DNA of 64,000 nt from Paracoccaceae bacterium. GTDB taxonomy: Bacteria > Pseudomonadota > Alphaproteobacteria > Rhodobacterales > Rhodobacteraceae. The notes under the pieces are model-generated. The model had not been told where the DNA came from, made no database searches, and worked only from the letters and a program-made list of their open reading frames with translations. Location of the stretch: assembly GCA_024742695.1 (NCBI GenBank), contig JANSXY010000002.1:243565-307564 (forward strand), given 5' to 3'. Numbering within the stretch: the first letter of the stretch is position 1; each line of letters opens with the position of its first letter. Made by a program: the position numbers and the translations under genes. This document shows, piece after piece, positions 11,293 through 19,492 of the stretch.

Positions 11293-12543
11293 TCAGTGCA
11301 GGTTGTGCTGCGACCCGGTGCCTTCCTCGTCGAGAAGGTGGCCGGTCGCGAACCGGTCGAGGCGGAAACGGCGGGCGACCTCGTGGCTTTCGCCGGTGGC
11401 CATCAGATGCGCCATGCACCAGCCCGAGGCCGGCACCGCCTTGAAGCCGCCGTAGTTCCAACCGCAATCGATGAACAGCCCCTCGACCGGGGTCTTGTCG
11501 ATGATCGGCGAGCCATCGGGCGTCATGTCCATGATCCCGCCCCAGGAACGCAGTACCTTCGCCTTGCCGATCATCGGCATCAGCGTCATCCCCGCCTCCA
11601 TCACGTGTTCGACCATCGGCAGGTTGCCGCGCGCGGCGTAAGAGGCGTAGAAATCGATGTCTCCGCCGAACACCAGCCCGCCCTTGTCGGACTGGCTGAT
11701 GTAGAAATGCCCCATGCCGAAGCTGATCACGTGGTCGATCACCGGCTTCAGCCCCTCGGTGACGAAGGCCTGCAGCACGTGGCTTTCGATCGGCAGCCGC
11801 ATTCCGGCCATCGCCGCCACCTGCCCCGACCGCCCGGCGACGAGAATGCCGACCTTCTTGGCGCGGATCGCACCGCGGGTGGTCTGCACGCCGGTGACGC
11901 GGCCGTTCTGGATGTCGATCCCGGTGACCTCGCAGTTCTGGATCAGGTCGACCCCGCGGCGGTCGGCGCCGCGGGCATAGCCCCAGGCCACCGCGTCATG
12001 CCGGGCGGTGCCGCCGCGCGGATGCAGAAGGCCGCCGTAGATCGGGAAGCGGATGTTGTCGAAATCGAGATACGGCAGGTGTTTGCGCACCCCCTCGCGG
12101 TCCAGCAGGATCGCGTCGTCGCCCTGGTTGATCATCGCGTTGCCGCGCCGGGCGAAGGCGTCGCGCTGGCCGTCGGAATGGAACAGGTTGATCAGCCCGC
12201 GCTGCGAATGCATCACGTTGTAGTTCAGTTCCGCCTCCAGCCCCTCCCAGAGCTTGAGCGAGTGGGAATAGAACTCCTGGTTGCCGGGCAGGAAGTAGTT
12301 GGCGCGCACGATCGTGGTGTTGCGGCCCACGTTGCCGCCGCCCAGATAGCCCTTTTCCAGCACCGCGATATTGCTGAGGCCGTGGTTCTTCGCCAGGTAG
12401 TAGGCGGTCGACAGGCCATGCCCGCCGCCGCCGATGATCACCGCGTCGTACTCGGCCTTCGGCTCGGGGTCGCGCCAGGCCGGCCGCCAGCCCTTGTTGC
12501 CGAAAAGCCCCTCGCCGATGACCCGCAGCCCGGAATATCGCAT
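11293..12543 (-). CDS. soxB: Sarcosine oxidase beta subunit
   Basis: This is the catalytic flavoprotein subunit that oxidises sarcosine. The start is ATG at 12543 (MRYSGLRVIGEGLFG), giving 416 residues. The FAD motif VIIGGGGHGLSTAYYLA lies at 36-52. His174 (LLHPRGGTARHD) is the probable covalent FMN site, judged by its position relative to His173 of the corynebacterial enzyme. It is the first gene of the operon. A perfect inverted repeat lies about 100 bp upstream (12639-12662). No glyA or formyl-THF hydrolase gene follows in this window. Confidence 0.97.
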   Translation of the reverse strand: MRYSGLRVIGEGLFGNKGWRPAWRDPEPKAEYDAVIIGGGGHGLSTAYYLAKNHGLSNIAVLEKGYLGGGNVGRNTTIVRANYFLPGNQEFYSHSLKLWEGLEAELNYNVMHSQRGLINLFHSDGQRDAFARRGNAMINQGDDAILLDREGVRKHLPYLDFDNIRFPIYGGLLHPRGGTARHDAVAWGYARGADRRGVDLIQNCEVTGIDIQNGRVTGVQTTRGAIRAKKVGILVAGRSGQVAAMAGMRLPIESHVLQAFVTEGLKPVIDHVISFGMGHFYISQSDKGGLVFGGDIDFYASYAARGNLPMVEHVMEAGMTLMPMIGKAKVLRSWGGIMDMTPDGSPIIDKTPVEGLFIDCGWNYGGFKAVPASGWCMAHLMATGESHEVARRFRLDRFATGHLLDEEGTGSQHNLH

Positions 12544-12638
12544 CGCAGCACTCCCTGCCCGCAGCACCTGCCGTCCCGTTCACGACTGAACCGGGTTCGC
12601 GGCGCATTTTCAATGCACAATCGGAGACAACCTGTCAG

Positions 12639-12662
12639 GAAACGACAATAGGCTGTCGTTTC
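12639..12662. promoter_or_regulatory. Perfect 9-bp inverted repeat upstream of soxB
   Basis: GAAACGACA (12639-12647) and TGTCGTTTC (12654-12662) form a perfect inverted repeat with a 6-bp spacer. It lies 96 bp before the soxB start, inside the only intergenic space that can hold the sox promoter. The symmetry and position suggest the operator of a dimeric regulator. The regulator is not encoded next to the operon. Confidence 0.55.
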
Positions 12663-12682
12663 GGGCCGGCGCGGCGAAATAG

Positions 12683-12702
12683 TCCGGACAGGGCTGTCCG
12701 GA
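12683..12702 (-). terminator. Hairpin directly after gdhA
   Basis: TCCGGACAG (12683-12691) pairs perfectly with CTGTCCGGA (12694-12702) around two bases. It abuts the gdhA stop codon and is followed on the minus strand by a weak T-rich stretch (CTATTTC). It is a likely terminator separating gdhA from the sox operon downstream. Confidence 0.6.
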
Positions 12703-14133
12703 TCACAGACCCTTGGCGCGATAGCTCTTGGCGACCCGGTCGATCGCGACGATATAGGCCGCCATCCGGAGGTCGGTCACGTCGTCGCGTCCGTGCCAGG
12801 TTTCACGCATGGACTGGTAGGCCGCGCGCATCGTGTCGTCGAGGCCGGAACGGACCAGTTCCAGCTCGTCGGCGCCCTTGAGATACTGCTCCTTGAAGCC
12901 CGGCGACAGCGTCCAGCCCAGCCCCTTGTCGGCCGACAGCCGCTCCAGCTCGTCGATCAGCAGCTGGTGGCGCGCCTCCTCCTGCCGGCGCTGCATCCGG
13001 CCGAAGCGGATGTGGCTGAGGTTCTTGACCCATTCGAAATAGGAGACGGTGACGCCGCCGGCATTGGCGTACATGTCGGGGATGATCACGCAGCCCTTCT
13101 TGCGCAGGATCTCGTCGGCGCCGGAGGTCACCGGGCCGTTCGCGGCCTCGATGATCAGCGGCGCCCTGATCCGGTCGGCGTTCGACAGGTTGATCACGCC
13201 CTCCAGGGCCGCCGGCACGAGGATGTCGCAGTCGCGTTCCAGCAGCACGGCGCCATTGGCGTCGTAGGTCGCGCCGGGAAAGCCCTGCACGCCGCCATTG
13301 GCGCGCATCCAGTCCTGCACCGCGGCCACGTCGATGCCCTCGGGGTTCCACAGGCCGCCGTCGCGCTCGATGATCCCGATGATCTTCGCGCCATCCTCCA
13401 GCGACAGGAACCGCGCGGCATGCGAGCCGACGTTGCCAAGCCCCTGCACGATCACCCGCTTGCCGTCGAGATCGCCGGAAAGCCCGGCCTTGGCCTTGTC
13501 CTCGGGATGCCGGAAGAACTCGCGCAGCGCGTACTGCACGCCGCGCCCCGTCGCCTCCACCCTGCCCTGGATGCCGCCGGCGTTCAGCGGCTTGCCGGTG
13601 ACGCAGGCGCGGGCGTTGATGTCGGTGGTGTTCATCCGCGCGTACTGGTCGGCGATCCAGGCCATCTCGCGCTCGCCGGTGCCCATGTCGGGGGCGGGCA
13701 CGTTCTGGCTGGGATTGATCAGGTCGCGCTTGATCAGTTCATAGGCGAAGCGGCGGGTGATCTGCTCCAGCTCGTGCTCGTCGTAGTCGCGCGGATCGAG
13801 GCACAGGCCGCCCTTCGATCCGCCGAACGGCGCCTCGACCAGCGCGCACTTGTAGGTCATCAGCGCCGCCAGCGCCTCGACCTCGTCCTGGTTGACCGAC
13901 ATCGCGTAGCGGATGCCGCCCTTGACCGGCTCCATGTGCTCGGAATGGACCGAGCGGTAGCCGGTGAAGGTTTCGATCTTGCCGCGCAGGCGCACGCCGA
14001 ACCGCACCGTGTAGGTGGAGTTGCAGACCCGGATCTTCTGTTCCAGACCCGGCGGCAGGTCCATGACCGCGACGGCGCGATTGTACAGGATATCGACGGA
14101 CTGGCGGAATGTCGGCTCGCCGGCTGCGGACAT
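12703..14133 (-). CDS. gdhA: Glutamate dehydrogenase (Glu/Leu/Phe/Val dehydrogenase family)
   Basis: This family carries out NAD(P)-dependent oxidative deamination of glutamate and the reverse reaction. The substrate-binding part shows VKGGIRYAMSVNQDEV and APFGGSKGGL with the family lysines. A Rossmann domain follows (VIVQGLGNVGSHAARFL). The 476 residues fit the class with a slightly long N-terminus. Context (sarcosine oxidase next door) suggests amino-nitrogen catabolism, but a hairpin terminator separates the two units. Specificity for glutamate over other amino acids is inferred. Confidence 0.88.
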   Translation of the reverse strand: MSAAGEPTFRQSVDILYNRAVAVMDLPPGLEQKIRVCNSTYTVRFGVRLRGKIETFTGYRSVHSEHMEPVKGGIRYAMSVNQDEVEALAALMTYKCALVEAPFGGSKGGLCLDPRDYDEHELEQITRRFAYELIKRDLINPSQNVPAPDMGTGEREMAWIADQYARMNTTDINARACVTGKPLNAGGIQGRVEATGRGVQYALREFFRHPEDKAKAGLSGDLDGKRVIVQGLGNVGSHAARFLSLEDGAKIIGIIERDGGLWNPEGIDVAAVQDWMRANGGVQGFPGATYDANGAVLLERDCDILVPAALEGVINLSNADRIRAPLIIEAANGPVTSGADEILRKKGCVIIPDMYANAGGVTVSYFEWVKNLSHIRFGRMQRRQEEARHQLLIDELERLSADKGLGWTLSPGFKEQYLKGADELELVRSGLDDTMRAAYQSMRETWHGRDDVTDLRMAAYIVAIDRVAKSYRAKGL

Positions 14134-14248
14134 GATCGGAACCCTCCCTGGTCACGCGAACGCGCGCCCTCCCGGTCGCGCGACGGCGGCAGACTAGCCC
14201 GATTTGGTTAACAGTGCAGGTCGGAAATGGCGACAATCGCCCAAAATT

Positions 14249-14761
14249 TCAGCGATCGGAGTCCGGTCGTTCCGCCGCGCGACGTTCGGACAGCAGGACA
14301 TCGACCATCTCGGCCATGAACTTGCCCTCGGCGCCCGAAATCACGCCGCCGACGCCGATCCTGCGGCCGATCCGCCACCACAACCCCGGCTGCCAGGCGA
14401 ATCCGTCGCCCCGATCCATCGTCAGGACGAAACCGTTCGACGGCTTGAAGGCGAAGGCGCCGCGGCTGACCGAAACGATCCGCCCGATCGGCGCGATCAG
14501 CCGGCCGTCGCCATCCTCCAGCCCCGCGTCGGTCAACAGAAGCTGGCCCGCCGTGGCCTGCCGCATCCGTTCCGCCAGCCACAGGCTGAGGCCGCCGAAC
14601 CCCAGCAGGAACATCGTCGCCCAAAGATGTTCCGGCGGTTCCGCCACCGCGACCCAGATCAGCACGCCGCCCAGCGCCGCGACACAGAGAATCGCGAACC
14701 AGCGCTTGCCCTGGGGCGAGCGGACACGGGCAAGGATACGGGGGCCGGAGCCATCGGTCAT
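14249..14761 (-). CDS. Small membrane protein of unknown function
   Basis: The probable start is ATG at 14761 (MTDGSGPRILARV), giving 170 residues. Two adjacent membrane helices lie near the N-terminus (WFAILCVAALGGVLIWVAVA and LWATMFLLGFGGLSLWLA). The cytoplasmic C-terminal domain has a beta-rich pattern (QLLLTDAGLEDGDGRLIAPI) reminiscent of bacterial PH-like or YcxB-type domains. No named family is recognised. It lies upstream of gdhA on the same strand with a 115-bp gap. Confidence 0.7.
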   Translation of the reverse strand: MTDGSGPRILARVRSPQGKRWFAILCVAALGGVLIWVAVAEPPEHLWATMFLLGFGGLSLWLAERMRQATAGQLLLTDAGLEDGDGRLIAPIGRIVSVSRGAFAFKPSNGFVLTMDRGDGFAWQPGLWWRIGRRIGVGGVISGAEGKFMAEMVDVLLSERRAAERPDSDR

Positions 14762-14829
14762 GGCCGCTGTCCTAGGGCGCGGCGGCGGGCGTGGCAAGGG
14801 CGATGCGCCGCGCGCCGCGCGCGGCGGTG

Positions 14830-15774
14830 TCAGCGCGCCGGGCGCACCTCGTAGCCGCGTTCCTCCGGTTCGTCATCCACCAGTTCCGTCGGAAAGCCCG
14901 GCGCGAGGATCTTGAGCCCCGTCGCCTCCTCCAGCCGTTCGATGATCCGGTCGGACTGCGCGCGCATCCCGTAGCGGCGCTGGCCGTCGGCCATGATCTC
15001 GATCAGCATCGGCGACAGTTCCAGCGGCACGCCGTTGTCCTCGGCGATCTTCTGGAACAGGCCGATGTCCTTCTGCACCAGGTCCATGGTGAAGTTCACG
15101 TCGCGCGCGCCAGACAGGATCAGCTGGCTTTCGGTCTCGTGCACGAAGGAGGTGCCCGAGGAGATGCGGATCGCCTCGTAGGTGGTGGCCATGTCCATCC
15201 CCGCCGCCTTCATCGTCACCAGGGCCTCGCACAGGGTCAGAAGGTTGGCGGTCGCCAGGTAGTTCGTCATCACCTTGAGAACCGAGGCGGAGCCGACCGG
15301 CCCGGTATGCAGCACCCGCCGGCCGAGGATCGTCAGAAGCGGCAGCACCGCCTCGAACGTCTCGCGGTCGCAACCCGCGAAGATCGAGATGTTGCCGGTC
15401 GCCGCCCGGTGGCAGCCGCCCGACACCGGGCAATCCACCGCCGCGCCGCCGCGCTGCGCCACCATCGCGGCCTGCGCCTTGATCGCCTCGGCATCGGTGG
15501 TCGACATTTCCAGCCAGGTCTTGCCCGGCCCGATCTCCGGCAGCATCTCGTCCAGAACCGCGGCGCTGGCCGCGGGGCTGGGCAGCGAGGTGATCACGAC
15601 GTCGTTTTCGCGCATCATCGCCGCCGCGCTGCCCCCCGCCCGCGCACCGCGGGCCACGAACCCGGCCACCTGCCCGGCATCGAGATCGTGCACCGCCAGG
15701 TCGATCCCGTTGCGCAACAGGCTGCCCGCCAGTTTCGCGCCGACGGCGCCGAGCCCGATGAATCCCACCTTCAT
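14830..15774 (-). CDS. 3-hydroxyisobutyrate dehydrogenase-family oxidoreductase
   Basis: This is an NAD(P)-dependent beta-hydroxyacid dehydrogenase. The start ATG at 15774 (MKVGFIGLGAVGAKLAGSLL) is preceded by AAGGGGAGA and gives 314 residues, the normal length. The family substrate motif (DCPVSGG) and catalytic-lysine region (VLKVMTNYLATANLL) are present. The substrate is not determinable. The gene is divergent from the reductive-dehalogenase-like gene at 15882, with 107 bp between the starts, so the two may share control. Confidence 0.88.
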   Translation of the reverse strand: MKVGFIGLGAVGAKLAGSLLRNGIDLAVHDLDAGQVAGFVARGARAGGSAAAMMRENDVVITSLPSPAASAAVLDEMLPEIGPGKTWLEMSTTDAEAIKAQAAMVAQRGGAAVDCPVSGGCHRAATGNISIFAGCDRETFEAVLPLLTILGRRVLHTGPVGSASVLKVMTNYLATANLLTLCEALVTMKAAGMDMATTYEAIRISSGTSFVHETESQLILSGARDVNFTMDLVQKDIGLFQKIAEDNGVPLELSPMLIEIMADGQRRYGMRAQSDRIIERLEEATGLKILAPGFPTELVDDEPEERGYEVRPAR

Positions 15775-15881
15775 GTCAATTCTCCCCTTGGTTTGCGCCA
15801 GCCAAAGCGGCTTGTCCGCGACCTGTCGCTTCCGTTTGCGACCTCTGGACAGCGACCGCGCCACGCCCCTAGCGTCGGGGC

Positions 15882-17063
15882 ATGACATGGCCCGCGAACC
15901 GACCCGCCGGAACCCGCCCCACCGATGCCGAGGCCGGGATCGACATCACCGAGGGCTTCACCCCCTTCGACCAGCGCGACGACATCTTCACCCGCGCCGC
16001 CTGGGATCCGCAGGTGCGCAGTGCGAAGACCGACCGGTTCTTCGCCTCCTACCGGATCGAAGCCGCACCGCGGCATGGCGACGGGTTCCGGCAGCGCGAC
16101 TTCGCATTGCGCAACGCCGCCTGGCTGGTGTCCGACATCGTGTCGAACCGGGGCGCCGCCGACGGCCGGCGCGAGGGCTTCCAGGCCCCGATCGCCGACG
16201 ATACCCCCGTGGCCCCGGAACCGGTGCCCGTGGACGACCCGGCGCGGATGGCGGCGGAGATCAGGCGCGTCGCACGGTTCTTCGGCGCCGACCTGTGCGG
16301 GATCACCGAGTTCGATCCGCGCTGGCAGTACAGAAGCCGCGTCGATAGCCGCGACATGAGCGCCGCGCCGAACGACCTGCCGCCGGAGGTCGCATCGGTG
16401 ATCGTGCTGGGCCACGAGATGGACGCGGGCCTCGTCGCCACCTACCCCTCGGCGCTGGCCGGCGCGGCGACGGGGCGCGAGTACAGCCACGAGGCCGCGG
16501 TGGTGATGCAACTGGCCGCCTATATCCGCAACCTCGGCTACACGGCGGTCGCGTCGATGAACGATACCGGCCTCGTGATCCCCTATGCGCTGAAGGCTGG
16601 CCTTGGCGAATATGCGCGCAACCAGATGGTCATAACGCCGCAATTCGGCCCGCGGCTTCGGTTCTCGAAGATCTACACGAGCCTGCCGCTGGCCCACGAT
16701 CGGCCGCGCCGTCTTGGCGTCGCGCGGTTTTGCGACATCTGCACGAAATGCGCCGATGCCTGCCCAGTCAAGGCGCTGCCCTACGGCCCGCCGTCAGATG
16801 CCGCGCCGAACCGCTCGGCGATCCGGGGCGTGCGGAAATGGACCTCGGACGCCGAGAAATGCTTCGGCTTCTGGGCCAGCCTCGCGTCGGACTGCGCGAT
16901 CTGCATGCGCGTCTGCCCGTTCAACCGGGACTTCCGCAAGCCGCGGCACCGGCTGTGGCTGCGCCTGGCGCTGTCGCCCCTGCGCCGCGTGGCGCTGTGG
17001 CTCGACCGGCGCCGCGGCGGGCGGGTGAAACCGGCCGACTGGTGGGCGGATCCGCGCGGCTGA
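15882..17063 (+). CDS. Reductive dehalogenase-like corrinoid/iron-sulfur protein, stand-alone
   Basis: This 393-residue protein has two 4Fe-4S motifs: Cys284, Cys287, Cys290, Cys294 (CDICTKCADACP) and Cys327, Cys338, Cys341, Cys345 (CAICMRVCPF). The middle resembles the corrinoid domain of reductive dehalogenases: EYSHEAAVVMQLAAYIRNLG with Tyr201, then AGLGEYARNQMVITPQFGP. Respiratory RdhA proteins start with a Tat signal and are followed by rdhB. Aerobic catabolic ones are usually fused to a flavin/ferredoxin reductase. This protein has neither Tat signal, RdhB nor fused reductase, so it is cytoplasmic and needs a separate electron donor. Dehalogenation is inferred; a QueG-like or other B12 reductase role is possible. 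Confidence 0.75.
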   Translation: MTWPANRPAGTRPTDAEAGIDITEGFTPFDQRDDIFTRAAWDPQVRSAKTDRFFASYRIEAAPRHGDGFRQRDFALRNAAWLVSDIVSNRGAADGRREGFQAPIADDTPVAPEPVPVDDPARMAAEIRRVARFFGADLCGITEFDPRWQYRSRVDSRDMSAAPNDLPPEVASVIVLGHEMDAGLVATYPSALAGAATGREYSHEAAVVMQLAAYIRNLGYTAVASMNDTGLVIPYALKAGLGEYARNQMVITPQFGPRLRFSKIYTSLPLAHDRPRRLGVARFCDICTKCADACPVKALPYGPPSDAAPNRSAIRGVRKWTSDAEKCFGFWASLASDCAICMRVCPFNRDFRKPRHRLWLRLALSPLRRVALWLDRRRGGRVKPADWWADPRG

Positions 17064-17651
17064 TCAGGCCGCGACCGCCTTGCGCACCATGTCCCAGTAC
17101 AGCGTCCCGACCTCGGCCGGGCTCAACCGGCCCTCGCGCCGATACCAGGTGGTGACGCCGGTCAGCATCGCGATCACCGCCAGCGTCGCGACCTTGGGAT
17201 CGGCGACGGCGAAGACGCCCTCGGCCACGCCGTCTTCCAGGATGCCCTGCAATTCGTTCTCGTAGCCGCGGCGCAGCCCCTCGATCACCGCGAAGTTCTT
17301 CGGCTCGAGGTTGCGCAGTTCCATGTACGAGACGAAGACCGCGTCGGGCCGTTCCAGGTGAAAGGCGATATGGAAGCGGGTGAACTCCTCAAGCCGCGCC
17401 AGCGGGCCGCCCTGCCCGCCGCGCGCCGCGCGCTCGGCCATCAGGTCTTCCATGTGGCCGCGCATCAGGTCGAACAGGAGCGACTGCTTGTCGGGCGTGT
17501 AGTTGTAAAGCGCGCCGGCCTGCACCCCGACTTCGGCCGCGATCTGGCGCATCGACACGGCAGCATAGCCGTGGCGCGCGAACAGGCGCAGCGCGGCCTG
17601 CTGCACCCGCGGGCCGGTGATGTCCGAATGCGATCCCGTCTTGCGCGCCAT
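17064..17651 (-). CDS. TetR/AcrR family transcriptional regulator
   Basis: This is a 195-residue repressor. The N-terminal helix-turn-helix (ALRLFARHGYAAVSMRQIAA, then GVQAGALYNYTPDKQSLL) is typical, and the C-terminal part is a ligand-binding helical domain. The gene ends one base from the end of the dehalogenase-like gene (convergent). An inverted repeat CTGAAC-4-GTTCAG at 17665-17680, 14 bp before the start, is an obvious candidate for its own operator. The ligand is unknown. Confidence 0.92.
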   Translation of the reverse strand: MARKTGSHSDITGPRVQQAALRLFARHGYAAVSMRQIAAEVGVQAGALYNYTPDKQSLLFDLMRGHMEDLMAERAARGGQGGPLARLEEFTRFHIAFHLERPDAVFVSYMELRNLEPKNFAVIEGLRRGYENELQGILEDGVAEGVFAVADPKVATLAVIAMLTGVTTWYRREGRLSPAEVGTLYWDMVRKAVAA

Positions 17652-17664
17652 GGCCCGAGAGTAT

Positions 17665-17680
17665 CTGAACGCGTGTTCAG
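17665..17680. promoter_or_regulatory. TetR-type operator
   Basis: CTGAAC (17665-17670) and GTTCAG (17675-17680) form a perfect 6-4-6 inverted repeat. The core TGAAC-N4-GTTCA resembles operators of many TetR regulators of acyl-CoA or aromatic metabolism (family knowledge). It sits between the tetR start and the divergent lipoprotein gene, so autoregulation is likely. Confidence 0.65.
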
Positions 17681-17792
17681 TTCAATCCCTCGCATCCGCC
17701 CCGCCCGCATCCGTCGCCGGCCTTGCGCCCGGTCTTGCCCCGGCCCCGCCCTGCCCCTAGGCTCGCCCCGATCCTCGCCGGAAGCCGCCGCC

Positions 17793-18044
17793 ATGTCCCG
17801 CCTCGCCCCGCTCGCCCTCTGCCTCGCGCTCGCCGCCTGCGACTGGCCGGTGCCCGAGGTGATCGGGGCGCAGGAAACCCCGCCGGGCCCCTGGCCGCGG
17901 CTTGCCCCCGATGCGATCCTCGGGATCGGGGCCGGGACCGACGACGCCGGGGACGAACCGGAAGACGCCCTGCCCGACCCGGCCGATCTCGCGGCCCGCG
18001 CCGAGGCGCTGCGGGAGCGCGCGCTGGCCCTGGCCGCGCGCTGA
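17793..18044 (+). CDS. Small lipoprotein of unknown function
   Basis: This is an 83-residue protein from ATG at 17793. The lipoprotein signal peptide is clear (MSRLAPLALCLALAAC with lipobox LAAC, Cys16). The mature part is short, acidic and proline-rich, then ends in an Ala/Arg helix (ADLAARAEALRERALALAAR). No family is recognised. It lies 94 bp before hom on the same strand. Similar small lipoprotein genes upstream of hom would support it. Confidence 0.7.
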   Translation: MSRLAPLALCLALAACDWPVPEVIGAQETPPGPWPRLAPDAILGIGAGTDDAGDEPEDALPDPADLAARAEALRERALALAAR

Positions 18045-18138
18045 CCCAAACCGCCGGGCCCGGCCCCGCGGCGGCGCGTTGCAAGCCCGCGGCGAACAGG
18101 CTAACAGGCGACGATCACATCGACCCGTGAGGTTTTCC

Positions 18139-19428
18139 ATGTCCGCCCAGCCCCTGCGTCTCGGCATCGCCGGCCTCGGAACGGTGGGCATCGGCGTGGT
18201 CAAGATCGTCCAGCGCCACCCCGCGCTGCTGGCGGCCCGCGCCGGCCGGACGATCGAGATCGGCGCCATCTGCGCGCGCGACCGGTCGCGCCCGCGCGAT
18301 GCCGATCTGTCCGCCTACGCCTGGGAGGATGACCCGGTGGCGCTGGCGCGGCGCGACGACGTCGACCTGGTCGTCGAGGTGATGGGCGGCGCCGACGGGC
18401 CGGCCAAGGCCGCGACCGAAGCCGCGCTGGCCGCCGGCAAGGACGTGGTGACCGCCAACAAGGCGATGCTCGCCCATCATGGCAACGCGCTGGCCGAGGC
18501 GGCCGAGGCGGCGGGCCGGGTGATCCGGTTCGAGGCCGCCGTCGCCGGCGGCATCCCGGTCGTGAAGGCGCTGACCGAGGGTCTGGCGGGCAACGAGATC
18601 CGCCGCGTGATGGGCGTGATGAACGGCACCTGCAACTACATCCTGACCCGGATGGAAAGCGCCGGCCTGCCCTACGACACGGTGTTCGAGGAAGCCCGGC
18701 AACTGGGCTACCTGGAGGCCGACCCGAGCCTCGATGTCGGCGGCATCGATGCCGGCCACAAGCTCGCGCTGCTGGCCGCCATCGCCTTCGGCACCCGCGT
18801 GTCGTTCGACGACGTGCGCCTGCAGGGGATCGAGCGGATCTCGATCGACGATATCCGCCGCGCCGGCGACATGGGATTCCGGATCAAGCTGCTGGGCGTG
18901 GCGCAGATGACCGGCCGGGGACTGGAACAGCGGATGTCGCCCTGCCTGGTGCCCGCCGACAGCCCGCTGGGGCAATTGCAGGGCGGCACCAACATGGTGG
19001 TGGTCGAGGGCGACAGCGTCGGCCAGATCGTGCTGCGCGGCGCCGGCGCGGGCGAAGGGCCGACGGCCAGCGCGGTGATGGCCGACGTGATCGAGATCGC
19101 CCGCGGCACCCGGCTGTCGACCTTCGGTCAGCCGGCCGCGACGCTGGCCGCCGTGCAGCCCGCCGCCGTCGCCGCGCCCGCGCCCTACTACCTGCGGATG
19201 GAACTGCTGGACAAGCCCGGCGCGCTCGCCAAGGTCGCCGCGGCGCTGGGCGAGGCCGGCATCTCGATCGACCGGATGCGGCAATACGGGCATGAAACCG
19301 CCTCCGCCCCGGTTCTGATCGTCACCCATCGCACCACCCCGGACGCGATCGAGCATGCGATCGGCGCCTTCGCGGCCACGGGCGTGGTGCAGGGGCCGCC
19401 CGTGGCGCTACGGATCGAAAGCGTCTAG
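18139..19428 (+). CDS. hom: Homoserine dehydrogenase
   Basis: This enzyme reduces aspartate semialdehyde to homoserine on the way to threonine and methionine. The start ATG at 18139 is preceded by GTGAGG; the protein is 429 residues. The NAD(P) fold reads LGIAGLGTVGIGVVKI. The family signature region NEIRRVMGVMNGTCNYILT is present. A regulatory ACT domain occupies the last 80 residues or so (YYLRMELLDKPGALAKVAAA). The gene stands in the hom / glpX / recJ neighbourhood usual for Rhodobacteraceae. Confidence 0.97.
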   Translation: MSAQPLRLGIAGLGTVGIGVVKIVQRHPALLAARAGRTIEIGAICARDRSRPRDADLSAYAWEDDPVALARRDDVDLVVEVMGGADGPAKAATEAALAAGKDVVTANKAMLAHHGNALAEAAEAAGRVIRFEAAVAGGIPVVKALTEGLAGNEIRRVMGVMNGTCNYILTRMESAGLPYDTVFEEARQLGYLEADPSLDVGGIDAGHKLALLAAIAFGTRVSFDDVRLQGIERISIDDIRRAGDMGFRIKLLGVAQMTGRGLEQRMSPCLVPADSPLGQLQGGTNMVVVEGDSVGQIVLRGAGAGEGPTASAVMADVIEIARGTRLSTFGQPAATLAAVQPAAVAAPAPYYLRMELLDKPGALAKVAAALGEAGISIDRMRQYGHETASAPVLIVTHRTTPDAIEHAIGAFAATGVVQGPPVALRIESV

Positions 19429-19492
19429 GCTGCGGTCACCGCCGCCGGATCACGGCGGCGCGTGGTGCTGTAAACGGTATCGAGGTACGATC

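Noticed and set aside
12544..12682. Glycine or other riboswitch upstream of soxB
   Set aside because: The conserved glycine-riboswitch cores were not recognisable; the region is better described by one operator-like inverted repeat.
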